A stretch of 5,317 nt of DNA from Atopobium sp. UBA2090 (GTDB taxonomy: Bacteria; Actinomycetota; Coriobacteriia; Coriobacteriales; Atopobiaceae): contig DCZG01000165.1 in the NCBI GenBank assembly GCA_002331575.1, forward strand, positions 1 to 5,317, read 5' to 3'. Position numbers and translations under genes: made by a program. Shown piece after piece: positions 1-5,317 of this stretch; within the stretch, counting starts at the first letter, position 1, and each line of letters opens with the position of its first letter. The notes beneath the pieces were generated by a model. It was not told where the DNA came from. It made no database searches and saw only the letters and a program-made list of their open reading frames with translations.

Positions 1-389
1 AGGAAAACGAGGTCGAAGACCGTCGCCACCACGAGCACTCCCGCCGAGCCGATGACGACCGCGAACGGCCACTCGATTCCGGGGATCGTGAGCACCGAGC
101 GCAGGTCCTCGTGGGGGTTCACCGAGTCCTCGATGTCGCGCGTGAATCCCAGCTTGCTGCCCTCGTACTCCTTGCCCGAGCGCAGCAGCCCGATGCCGCC
201 CAGGATGATGCCCACGGGCGCAATCACAAAGAGGAAGCGCTGGACCCATTCGCACCCCACCACCCAGTTGAACCCGCTGGTGAGAAACGCGAAGAGAAAG
301 ACGAAGACTCCTAGCCCGATTCCGGCCAGGATGCCGTACCACAGCGCGAAGCCCGCTCCCCGCAGCGCCCGCTTGGTCTTCTCGATCAT
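1..389 (-). CDS. Multi-pass membrane protein of unknown function (partial, C-terminus beyond the window)
   Basis: Reading the minus strand from an ATG at 389-387 gives 129 open codons to the window edge with no stop. A strong Shine-Dalgarno sequence (GAGGGGGAG on the minus strand) sits four bases before the ATG and fixes the start. The short N-terminus is basic (MIEKTKRALRG). Three hydrophobic stretches follow, at about residues 12-37, 48-69 and 107-129. A charged loop (about 70-106, with R70, K73, E74, K79, R84, D85, E87 and D88) lies between the second and third. This pattern suggests an integral membrane protein with at least three helices and no cleaved signal peptide. No catalytic or transport motif is visible and I do not recognise the family. 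It diverges from the esterase operon, so it is probably transcribed separately. The plus-strand frames across the same bases lack a membrane or domain pattern and are taken as shadows. Confidence 0.8.
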   Translation of the reverse strand, partial: MIEKTKRALRGAGFALWYGILAGIGLGVFVFLFAFLTSGFNWVVGCEWVQRFLFVIAPVGIILGGIGLLRSGKEYEGSKLGFTRDIEDSVNPHEDLRSVLTIPGIEWPFAVVIGSAGVLVVATVFDLVF

Positions 390-526
390 GACACTCCCCC
401 TCGATCGGTCGGTCGTACGGACACGTTCGCACGCTCTCCACACCAGAGACGCGGAACACGCCCGCAATGTTTGAACGCTACCATAGGTGAATGCGACAAG
501 TCACCACGAGAGGAACGTACCCCCAT
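390..526. other. Divergent intergenic region
   Basis: This 137-base gap separates the minus-strand membrane gene from the esterase operon and must hold the promoters of both unless the operon is read from elsewhere. I see no convincing paired -35 and -10 boxes in either direction. TACCAT at 479-484 (plus) and TATGGT at 485-480 (minus) are weak -10-like hexamers without matching -35 boxes. Other structure includes the palindromes CGATCG (402-407) and CGTACG (414-419), and a small imperfect hairpin at 432-453. Confidence 0.5.
508..515 (+). promoter_or_regulatory. Ribosome binding site choosing the esterase start
   Basis: GAGAGGAA lies 11 bases before the ATG at 527, a slightly long but usable spacing. 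It supports 527 rather than the in-frame ATG at 491, which would add 12 residues. The 491 start has only AGGTGA directly abutting it, which leaves no room for normal ribosome spacing. The 527 start also gives the N-terminus expected of this esterase family, where a short polar stretch leads straight into an LGRDM-like motif. Confidence 0.6.
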
Positions 527-1285
527 ATGAATCGCGATTTCACCACCCACCACAGCACAAACCTCGGCCGCGACATGAACGTCATCGTCTACGGCAGCGC
601 AGGTTACCCCATCATCGTCTTCCCCACCCAGGACTCCCCCTGCACCAACTACGAGGACTTCGGCATGGTCGAGAACCTCGCCGACTTCATCGAGCAGGAA
701 CGCATCCAGCTCATCTGCGTCGACTCCGTCGACAAGGACAGCTGGTCGAAGCAGGGGGGCGACAAGATCTGGCGCGCCGACGTCCAGGAGGCGTACTACC
801 GCTACGCCTGCGAGGAGGTCGTCCCCTTCGTCCACGAGGTCAACCACTCCGACCTGCGCCCGCTCACCACGGGATGCAGCATGGGCGCCACGCACTCGGT
901 GATCGACGCGCTGCGCCGCCCCGACCTCTTCGAGGGGTGCATCGCGCTCTCGGGCGTGTATGACGCCTCGTACTTCTTCGGCGACTGGATGAATGCCACG
1001 CTCTATGACAACTCCCCCGTCCACTTTCTCCCCAACATGCCCGCCAACCATCCTTACGTCGACCTCTACAACGAGCGCGAACTCGTCATCTGCGTGGGCC
1101 AGGGCGCCTGGGAGGACGAGGGCGTGCGCACCGAGCACATCCTCGACGACGCCTTCCATCGCCTCGGGGTCCATGCCTGGTGCGACTACTGGGGCTATGA
1201 CGTCAACCACGACTGGCCGTGGTGGAAGAAGCAGATCCGCTACTTCCTCCCCAACGTGCTCGACACGATCGCCGGCAAGGAGTAA
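527..1285 (+). CDS. Esterase family protein (alpha/beta hydrolase fold)
   Basis: This 252-residue protein resembles the putative esterase (esterase D-like, Pfam Esterase) group of alpha/beta hydrolases, which cleave ester or thioester bonds or transfer acyl groups. The N-terminus carries the family-like stretch LGRDMNVIVYGSAGYPIIVFP (about residues 13-33, first beta strands and the probable oxyanion loop). The nucleophile elbow is GCSMG at 116-120, with Ser118 as the likely catalytic serine. His228, in the aromatic segment GYDVNHDWPWW (223-233), is the probable catalytic histidine. The acid is less clear; Glu196, Asp197 or Glu198 after GQGAW are candidates. There is no signal peptide or membrane segment, so it should be cytoplasmic. 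It is the first gene of a tight operon, ending five bases before the ATP-grasp gene, which suggests a shared pathway. The substrate cannot be read from sequence. A general annotation as S-formylglutathione hydrolase is possible but not supported by context. Confidence 0.9.
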   Translation: MNRDFTTHHSTNLGRDMNVIVYGSAGYPIIVFPTQDSPCTNYEDFGMVENLADFIEQERIQLICVDSVDKDSWSKQGGDKIWRADVQEAYYRYACEEVVPFVHEVNHSDLRPLTTGCSMGATHSVIDALRRPDLFEGCIALSGVYDASYFFGDWMNATLYDNSPVHFLPNMPANHPYVDLYNERELVICVGQGAWEDEGVRTEHILDDAFHRLGVHAWCDYWGYDVNHDWPWWKKQIRYFLPNVLDTIAGKE

Positions 1286-1290
1286 CCACC

Positions 1291-2487
1291 ATGAATTTTG
1301 TCTTCGTATCCCCCCAGTTTCCCGAGACCTACTGGAACTTCTGCGCGGCACTGCGCCGCAACGGCGTGAACGTGCTCGGCGTGGGCGACACCCCCTACGA
1401 CAATCTCTCCTGCCAGCTCAGGGACGTGCTCACCGAGTACTACCGCGTTGACTCTCTCGAGGACTACGACAAGGTCTTCCGCGCCGTCGCCTACTTCTCG
1501 TACAAGTACGGCAAGGTGGACTGGGTCGAGTCGAACAATGAGTACTGGCTCTCTCTCGACGCCCGTCTGCGCGACGACTTCCACGTGACGACGGGCGCCG
1601 GCGTCGACAAGATGGCGGAGTGGCAGAGCAAGGCCGGCATGAAGCCGCTCTATGCGGCAGCCGGCGTGCCCTCCGCACGCCAGTCGAAGGTTACCTCCAT
1701 CGACGCTGCCCTCGACTTCGCTCGCGAGGTTGGGTATCCGGTCTTCGCCAAGCCCGAGTATGGCATGGGCGCGGGCGGCACGGCAAAGGTCGACAACGCC
1801 GAGCAGCTCCAGGCCCTTTTCTGCTCCATCCCGGCGGACGAGCCCTACGTGCTCGAGGAGTTCGTTCCCTCGAGTGGCATCACCGCCTACGACGCGATCC
1901 TCGACTCCCACGGCTATCCCCTCTTCGAGAATCAGGAGGAGTTCCCGCCCTCGATGTCGGTTATCGCCCACGAGCAGCTCGACCTCGCCTACTGGTCCCA
2001 TCCCGACGTCGACCCCAGGCTCCGGGACCTCGGCCGCGCCACGGCCAAGAGCTTCGGCCTCGCAAGCCGCTTCGTGCACATGGAGTTCTTCCGTCTCGCC
2101 GAGGACAAGCCCGGTCTCGGCGGCAGGGGCGACTACGTGGGACTCGAGGTCAACTGCCGACCTGCGGGCGGCTACACCCCTGACATGATGAACTTCGCGC
2201 ACTCGACCGATGTCTACCAGATCTGGGCGAACATGGTCACCTCCGACTGCCGCGGCCTCCCCGAGAGCAACGACCTCTACTGGTGCGTCTACGCCGGCAG
2301 GCGAGACGTGCACCAGTACGTCCACTCGCATCAGGAGATCCTCGACGCCTGGGGCGACCTCATCGTCATGCAGCGCCGCATTCCCGACGCGCTCTCTGAC
2401 GACATGGGCAACCAGACCTACACCGCTCGCGTTCGCACCGAGGACGAGCTCCGCGACTTCGTGAGCTTCGTCCAGGAACAGAGGTAG
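1291..2487 (+). CDS. ATP-grasp domain ligase, substrate unknown
   Basis: This 398-residue protein has one ATP-grasp module, the fold that uses ATP to activate a carboxylate as acyl-phosphate and join it to an amine or similar nucleophile. Residues 1-100 look like the preATP-grasp domain (MNFVFVSPQFPETYWNF start). The ATP-binding core follows: GYPVFAKPEYGMGAGGT (148-164) with Lys154 and the glycine-rich loop, then PYVLEEFV (185-192) with Glu189/Glu190 facing adenine. The metal-binding part is HME at 263-265 (Glu265) and LEVNCRPAGG (285-294) with Glu286, Asn288 and Arg290. All the key residues are present, so it is probably active. AAGGAG at 1277-1282, eight bases upstream, supports this ATG. 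Such proteins are often labelled carbamoyl-phosphate synthase large subunit, but this one is far too short, having a single ATP-grasp unit and no second half. The E-x-N-x-R-x-GG arrangement is closer to L-amino-acid ligase and carnosine-synthase type enzymes. The real substrates are unknown. Confidence 0.9.
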   Translation: MNFVFVSPQFPETYWNFCAALRRNGVNVLGVGDTPYDNLSCQLRDVLTEYYRVDSLEDYDKVFRAVAYFSYKYGKVDWVESNNEYWLSLDARLRDDFHVTTGAGVDKMAEWQSKAGMKPLYAAAGVPSARQSKVTSIDAALDFAREVGYPVFAKPEYGMGAGGTAKVDNAEQLQALFCSIPADEPYVLEEFVPSSGITAYDAILDSHGYPLFENQEEFPPSMSVIAHEQLDLAYWSHPDVDPRLRDLGRATAKSFGLASRFVHMEFFRLAEDKPGLGGRGDYVGLEVNCRPAGGYTPDMMNFAHSTDVYQIWANMVTSDCRGLPESNDLYWCVYAGRRDVHQYVHSHQEILDAWGDLIVMQRRIPDALSDDMGNQTYTARVRTEDELRDFVSFVQEQR

Positions 2488-2496
2488 GAGGAGGAC

Positions 2497-3375
2497 ATGG
2501 CGCTCACCGAGAAGGACCGACACCTCTCAGCGTACGTCAACATGACATCCGACCAGGCGGTCGCTGACTTCCTACACCACCGAAACCTCGTACGCGGCAT
2601 CAGTGTCGCAATGGTTCTCGTTCTCGCGGCCGTGCTCGTCTGGATGATGACGTGGACCGTGGTCAACCTCATCCCCGCCTTCCTCATCGCGTATCTCATC
2701 GTTCTCGTCACCGAGGTCCTCGAGATCAGAAAGGCCTGGGTCGGCCTCCTCGGGATTCTCTCGTACGATCGCGACCCTCAGAAGCTCCTCGAGGTCGTCT
2801 CGCCGCTCCTCGACCGGTTCTCGTCAAAGAAGCGGACCTCGACGATGCTCGAGACCTGGTACGGCCTGTGCAGCGTCCTTCTCGGCTATCCTGACGTCGC
2901 CCTCGCCTGGGCCGAGAAGGCAAGCAGGCGCGGGCCCAGCGACGCCTACTGGATCTCGATCCTCGGCGTGAGGACATCCGCCTTCGCCATGTTGGATGAC
3001 GAGACGGCGCTTCTCGCCGCGCGCTCCCAGCTCGAGAAGCTCCTCGAGAACAACGCCTCCAAGGCCAACCTGGCCAAGGCGGCGCGACTCTCGCTTGACA
3101 GCGTCGACGAGACGCTCGCCGAGAGGCGCGGGGACTGGACGACCGCCCTCCAGAAGATCGGCGCGATCGACGCCCTCATCACCACCCCCCAGCAGGAGGT
3201 CGTGAACGTCCTGCGCGAAGCCCACGTCTGCGCTGGACAGGGTGACATGGCCAACGCAGCCCAGCTCTACGCGTTCGTCGGCGCGAACGGCGGCACCTGC
3301 GCCTTCCGCGCCGACGCGCAGCGATGGCTCGAGGCCAACGGCTACGCACCCGCGCAAGTCACCGGACAGGAGTAG
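2497..3375 (+). CDS. Membrane-anchored TPR-like protein, function unknown
   Basis: This 292-residue protein begins with about 33 polar residues. Two adjacent transmembrane helices follow (about 34-53 and 55-75) with a very short turn between them. Arg33 before the first helix and RK at 78-79 after the second suggest that both ends lie in the cytoplasm. The rest (about 90-290) is helical and alanine/leucine-rich. It has TPR-like segments such as WYGLCSVLLGYPDVALAWAE (121-140) and the stretch from EAHVCAGQGDMANAAQLY (241-258) to the WLEANG at 277-282. TPR-like domains usually hold partner proteins, so a scaffold that brings the neighbouring enzymes to the membrane is possible but is inference. 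AGGAGGAGG at 2486-2494 overlaps the preceding stop and gives a strong ribosome site. I recognise no named family and see no catalytic motif. Confidence 0.85.
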   Translation: MALTEKDRHLSAYVNMTSDQAVADFLHHRNLVRGISVAMVLVLAAVLVWMMTWTVVNLIPAFLIAYLIVLVTEVLEIRKAWVGLLGILSYDRDPQKLLEVVSPLLDRFSSKKRTSTMLETWYGLCSVLLGYPDVALAWAEKASRRGPSDAYWISILGVRTSAFAMLDDETALLAARSQLEKLLENNASKANLAKAARLSLDSVDETLAERRGDWTTALQKIGAIDALITTPQQEVVNVLREAHVCAGQGDMANAAQLYAFVGANGGTCAFRADAQRWLEANGYAPAQVTGQE

Positions 3376-3378
3376 GAC

Positions 3379-3858
3379 ATGCAGATCAGACGAGCCGTCG
3401 AGACGGACATTCCCGGCATCGACCGCTGCCTCTCGCAGGTGCTCGCGGTGCACGCCGCGGGACGACCCGACCTCTTCGTCCCAGGAACCCGCAAGTACAC
3501 CGACTCTGAGCTGCGGGACATTCTCGACGATGGCCTGCGACCGGTCTTCGTGGCCGTCGAGGAGGACGCCGAGCCGGGGGCCATCCTCGGCTACGCGTTC
3601 TGCGAGGTTCAGGACTTCTCGGGCTCGAACAACATGCAGCCCATCAGGACGCTCTACATCGACGACCTCTGCGTCGACTCCGAGGCCCGCCGCGGCCACG
3701 TGGGGTCGAGCCTCTACCGCCGCGTGCTGGCGTGGGCGCGCGAGAACGGCTTCCACAACGTGACGCTCAACGTGTGGGAGTGCAACCCCGGTGCCAGGGC
3801 GTTCTACGAGGCGATGGGCATGAGCGTCATGAAGACCTGCATGGAGCAGGTGCTGTAG
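3379..3858 (+). CDS. GNAT family N-acetyltransferase
   Basis: This 159-residue protein has the length and layout of a single GNAT domain, which moves an acetyl group from acetyl-CoA to an amine. The N-terminus MQIRRAVETDIPGI is the usual first strand and helix. The core acetyl-CoA site is IDDLCVDSEARRGHVGSSLY (94-113). Its pyrophosphate loop reads R104-R-G-H-V-G109, with His107 where the textbook R-x-x-G-x-G/A pattern has glycine. From memory, many related Firmicutes and actinobacterial proteins have R-G-K-H-I-G here, so this is probably a normal family variant. The C-terminal part, TLNVWECNPGARAFYEAMGM (129-148), is the typical motif B strand and helix. AGGAG at 3368-3372 lies six bases before the ATG, and only three bases separate this gene from the previous stop, so it is the fourth gene of the operon. 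The acetylated substrate is unknown; a ligase product of the operon or an unrelated amine or protein N-terminus are all possible. Confidence 0.92.
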   Translation: MQIRRAVETDIPGIDRCLSQVLAVHAAGRPDLFVPGTRKYTDSELRDILDDGLRPVFVAVEEDAEPGAILGYAFCEVQDFSGSNNMQPIRTLYIDDLCVDSEARRGHVGSSLYRRVLAWARENGFHNVTLNVWECNPGARAFYEAMGMSVMKTCMEQVL

Positions 3859-3941
3859 CCAGGTCGGCGCTGCCGTCCGAGGACCGCCTCAACTTGCGAC
3901 CCTTTTGCGTATTCTCCGCGCCCGCCGTGCCCTTCGCCTAT

Positions 3942-3956
3942 CCTTGACTCCTTGAC
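3942..3956 (+). repeat. Short tandem direct repeat CCTTGAC
   Basis: CCTTGAC occurs twice with one base between copies (3942-3948 and 3950-3956), 20 bases before the HAD start codon. Each copy contains a -35-like TTGACT or TTGACC, but no -10 box lies at the right distance, since the next 17 bases lead into the ribosome site and start codon. It may be chance or a protein-binding site. Confidence 0.4.
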
Positions 3957-3966
3957 CACGCGGATT

Positions 3967-3972
3967 GGGGAG
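3967..3972 (+). promoter_or_regulatory. Ribosome binding site with short spacing for the HAD gene
   Basis: GGGGAG ends only three bases before the ATG at 3976, shorter than the usual five to nine. The only in-frame alternative upstream is TTG at 3952, which has no purine-rich site before it. The 3976 start also places the HAD motif I aspartate at residue 12, as expected for the family. Confidence 0.55.
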
Positions 3973-3975
3973 CAC

Positions 3976-4812
3976 ATGAATCGCAGGAACTACGAGCTCA
4001 TCGCCTTCGACATGGACGGAACGCTGCTCACGAGCGAGAAGACCCTCTCGCCCGTGACCCTCGCGGCGATAGCCGAGGCGACGGGGCGAGGGGACCGGGC
4101 CGCCGTGGCGAGCGGGAGGAGCCTCACCCAGATGTACGACTACCTGCCTCAGCTCCTCGAAGTCGGCATCCGCTACTCCATCACCGGCAACGGCGCGCTC
4201 GTCTACGACTCGCAGCTCTCGCGAATCATCTACAAGGCGACCCTCACGTCTCGCGAGGTGGCAACCGTCGTGGAGGCCTTTCGCCCCGAAGGCGACCTCG
4301 TGATGGTCGAGACCTTCTCTGACGGCGCCTTCACCGTCGACGAGCGCCAGATTCCGCGCATGGGCTCGTACGGCATGGGTGTCTACCAGGCAATGTTCGA
4401 GCGTCTCGCCGAACGCGTCGATGACATGCCCGCGTACATGCTCGACGGGGACGCCCGAATCGAGAAGGTCAACCTCCACTTCTCCGACCTCGACGCGCTC
4501 GACCGCGTCCTGCATCGTCTGGACGGGACCGGACTCGAGACGTCGGTCTCGGAGGTCTGGAGCATCGAGGTCACTCCGAAGGGCGTGAGCAAGGGCGCCG
4601 GGCTTCTCGCCCTCGCCGACAAGCTCGGAATCGACCGCGAGCGCACGGTGGGCGTGGGCGACGGGGGCAACGACCTGAGCCTCGTTCGGGAGGCGGGGCT
4701 CGGCATCGCCATGGGTAACGCCACGGACGAACTCAAGTCCGCGTCCGACGTCGTGGTCCGGGACAACGACCACGACGGGTGCGCGGAGGCGGTGCTCCGC
4801 TTCATGGCCTAG
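3976..4812 (+). CDS. Cof-type HAD-IIB family hydrolase (sugar-phosphate or cofactor phosphatase)
   Basis: This 278-residue protein has all four motifs of the haloacid dehalogenase superfamily and the length of the Cof/YidA type IIB subgroup. These are cytoplasmic Mg-dependent phosphatases acting on sugar phosphates, nucleotides or related small phosphoesters. Motif I is FDMDGTLL (11-18) with the nucleophile Asp12 and the acid/base Asp14. Motif II is VASGR (44-48) with Ser46, where threonine is common. Motif III is Lys206 in GVSKGAGL. Motif IV is GDGGND (228-233) with Asp229 and Asp233, followed by the typical GIAMGNA (243-249). The region between motifs II and III (about 80-195) is the C2-type cap, which decides the substrate and cannot be read by eye. 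The 117-base gap before it and lack of overlap suggest it is not tightly coupled to the upstream operon. Substrate specificity is unknown. Confidence 0.93.
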   Translation: MNRRNYELIAFDMDGTLLTSEKTLSPVTLAAIAEATGRGDRAAVASGRSLTQMYDYLPQLLEVGIRYSITGNGALVYDSQLSRIIYKATLTSREVATVVEAFRPEGDLVMVETFSDGAFTVDERQIPRMGSYGMGVYQAMFERLAERVDDMPAYMLDGDARIEKVNLHFSDLDALDRVLHRLDGTGLETSVSEVWSIEVTPKGVSKGAGLLALADKLGIDRERTVGVGDGGNDLSLVREAGLGIAMGNATDELKSASDVVVRDNDHDGCAEAVLRFMA

Positions 4813-4832
4813 ACCCACGTTTCCGCGAGACA

Positions 4833-4860
4833 TTGGACAGCAGCAAACGCACATATCCAA
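4833..4860. repeat. Short inverted repeat TTGGA-n18-TCCAA
   Basis: TTGGA (4833-4837) and TCCAA (4856-4860) form a perfect five-base inverted repeat with an 18-base spacer, just upstream of a candidate -10 box. The spacing would suit a dimeric DNA-binding protein, but arms this short also occur by chance. Confidence 0.25.
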
Positions 4861-4874
4861 AGCCCGGCGGGGGA

Positions 4875-4880
4875 TAGAAT
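4875..4880 (+). promoter_or_regulatory. Candidate -10 box for the last membrane gene
   Basis: TAGAAT matches five of six bases of TATAAT and lies in an AT-richer patch that stands out from the surrounding G+C-rich DNA. It would start transcription about 30 bases before the ATG at 4916. There is no good -35 hexamer 16-18 bases upstream (the bases there read CATATC), so a regulator or a weak promoter is possible. Confidence 0.4.
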
Positions 4881-4915
4881 TGTAAGGTCTGAACAGTCGC
4901 GTGCGGAAGCCAGCC

Positions 4916-5317
4916 ATGCAGGGAACCTACGAGTCGTACCTTTACTGCCCCACCGTCACCATGTGGCTTCTCGCCCTCCTGGCGATCGTCCTCGTCTACG
5001 TCGTCGCCGACGGCTGGCTGAAAGCTCGCTCCCTCGACGAGCACGGAACCGCCGCGGCGCTGCGCCACGTGTCCCCGTCGACGGTCCTCTGGACGCTTCC
5101 CTTCGTGGCCGCGCTCGTGTTTCTCGACCTGTGGTGCGCGCACGGGCTCTACTCCGGAGGGCAGGATGAGCTCTCCCGCTCCTGCATGGCCATCGTCGCC
5201 GCCGCCGCGCTCACGCTTGCAGGTCGAACCATTGGGCGATTGGCCGGCGCAGCCGCCTGCGCTGCGCCTGACACCGAGCTTGCAGCAGTTGCCGCAAGAG
5301 GGCCCCAGCGAGCAGCG
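4916..5317 (+). CDS. Membrane protein of unknown function (partial, C-terminus beyond the window)
   Basis: An ATG at 4916 opens 134 codons that reach the window edge without a stop. A weak ribosome site (GGAAG, 4905-4909) lies six bases upstream. Three hydrophobic stretches are visible: about residues 15-34 (TMWLLALLAIVLVYVVADGW), 57-79, and 89-104. A polar loop (35-55) with K37, R39, D41, E42 and R50 lies between the first two. The third is followed by an alanine-rich tail with scattered charges. This looks like a small integral membrane protein with at least three helices. I see no recognisable domain, catalytic motif or signal cleavage site. The codon pattern matches the neighbouring genes. 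The start is moderately supported, and the only other in-frame ATG nearby (codon 16) would cut into the first helix. Confidence 0.7.
   Translation, partial: MQGTYESYLYCPTVTMWLLALLAIVLVYVVADGWLKARSLDEHGTAAALRHVSPSTVLWTLPFVAALVFLDLWCAHGLYSGGQDELSRSCMAIVAAAALTLAGRTIGRLAGAAACAAPDTELAAVAARGPQRAA

Larger units (their letters stand above)
3859..3975. other. Intergenic region between GNAT and HAD genes
   Basis: This 117-base gap is the only sizeable break on the plus strand before the HAD gene and suggests a separate transcription unit. An imperfect hairpin at 3862-3878 (GGtCGGC, loop GCT, GCCGtCC) is followed by another small palindrome, GTCCGAGGAC (3875-3884). Neither is followed directly by a T-run (the nearest is CTTTT at 3902-3906), so I do not call a terminator. 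TATTCT (3910-3915) and TATCCT (3939-3944) are weak -10-like hexamers without good -35 partners. Confidence 0.45.

Noticed and set aside
52..474. Plus-strand open frame of 140 codons at the left edge
   Set aside because: Its product is rich in S, R, P and T with no structure, while the minus strand gives a membrane protein with a strong ribosome site.
491..526. Upstream ATG extension of the esterase
   Set aside because: The ribosome site would abut the start codon, and the 12 extra residues do not look like the family's N-terminus.
1219..1290. Upstream in-frame extension of the ATP-grasp protein by 24 residues
   Set aside because: It lies inside the esterase gene in another frame, and the ATG at 1291 has a well-placed AAGGAG.
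386..1351. Long minus-strand open frame (321 codons) antisense to the esterase gene
   Set aside because: The translation is rich in V, D, E, G and A with no domain pattern, as expected from the antisense of GC-rich coding DNA, and the plus strand encodes a clear hydrolase.
1240..2523. Minus-strand open frame of 427 codons antisense to the ATP-grasp gene
   Set aside because: Longer than the real gene but low-complexity (V, E, L, G, A), without recognisable motifs, whereas the plus frame carries every ATP-grasp motif.
2824..3756. Minus-strand open frame of 310 codons across the TPR-like and GNAT genes
   Set aside because: It spans two real genes and their junction, has no ribosome site that I can see, and shows the same antisense composition.
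3862..3884. Possible terminator after the GNAT gene
   Set aside because: The hairpins are short and imperfect, and no T-run directly follows, so an intrinsic terminator is not supported.
3889..4917. Minus-strand open frame of 342 codons antisense to the HAD gene
   Set aside because: The plus strand shows all four HAD motifs; the antisense product is a compositional artefact.
1..5317. tRNA, rRNA, CRISPR, insertion sequence or phage attachment site
   Set aside because: I looked for cloverleaf-like stems, regularly spaced repeats, transposase motifs and long terminal repeats and saw none.

Overview
The window is G+C-rich bacterial DNA (clearly well above half G+C by eye, not counted) with compact gene spacing and codons ending mostly in G or C. 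These traits and the protein types suggest a high-GC actinobacterium, most likely a coriobacterium related to Olsenella, Collinsella or Atopobium. This placement is an impression from sequence style, not a database result.

Layout: a minus-strand membrane protein (1-389, C-terminus outside the window) diverges across a 137-base gap from a plus-strand run of four tightly packed genes. In order these encode an esterase-type alpha/beta hydrolase (527-1285), a single-domain ATP-grasp ligase (1291-2487), a two-helix membrane-anchored protein with a TPR-like cytoplasmic domain (2497-3375) and a GNAT acetyltransferase (3379-3858). The gaps between them are 5, 9 and 3 bases, and each downstream gene has a good Shine-Dalgarno sequence overlapping or abutting the previous stop codon, so they very probably form one operon. 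After a 117-base gap comes a Cof-type HAD phosphatase (3976-4812). A 103-base gap with a possible promoter then leads to another membrane protein that runs off the right edge (4916-5317).

The window has no RNA genes, mobile elements, CRISPR arrays or resistance genes that I can see. Its most interesting content is the esterase / ATP-grasp / membrane-TPR / GNAT cassette. Ligase, hydrolase and acetyltransferase together look like a small-molecule or peptide-modifying pathway with an unknown substrate. The esterase and ATP-grasp families are known, but the pathway is an inference. The HAD enzyme may be an unrelated neighbour. Several very long open frames on the minus strand, antisense to these genes, are high-GC artefacts and are not annotated.
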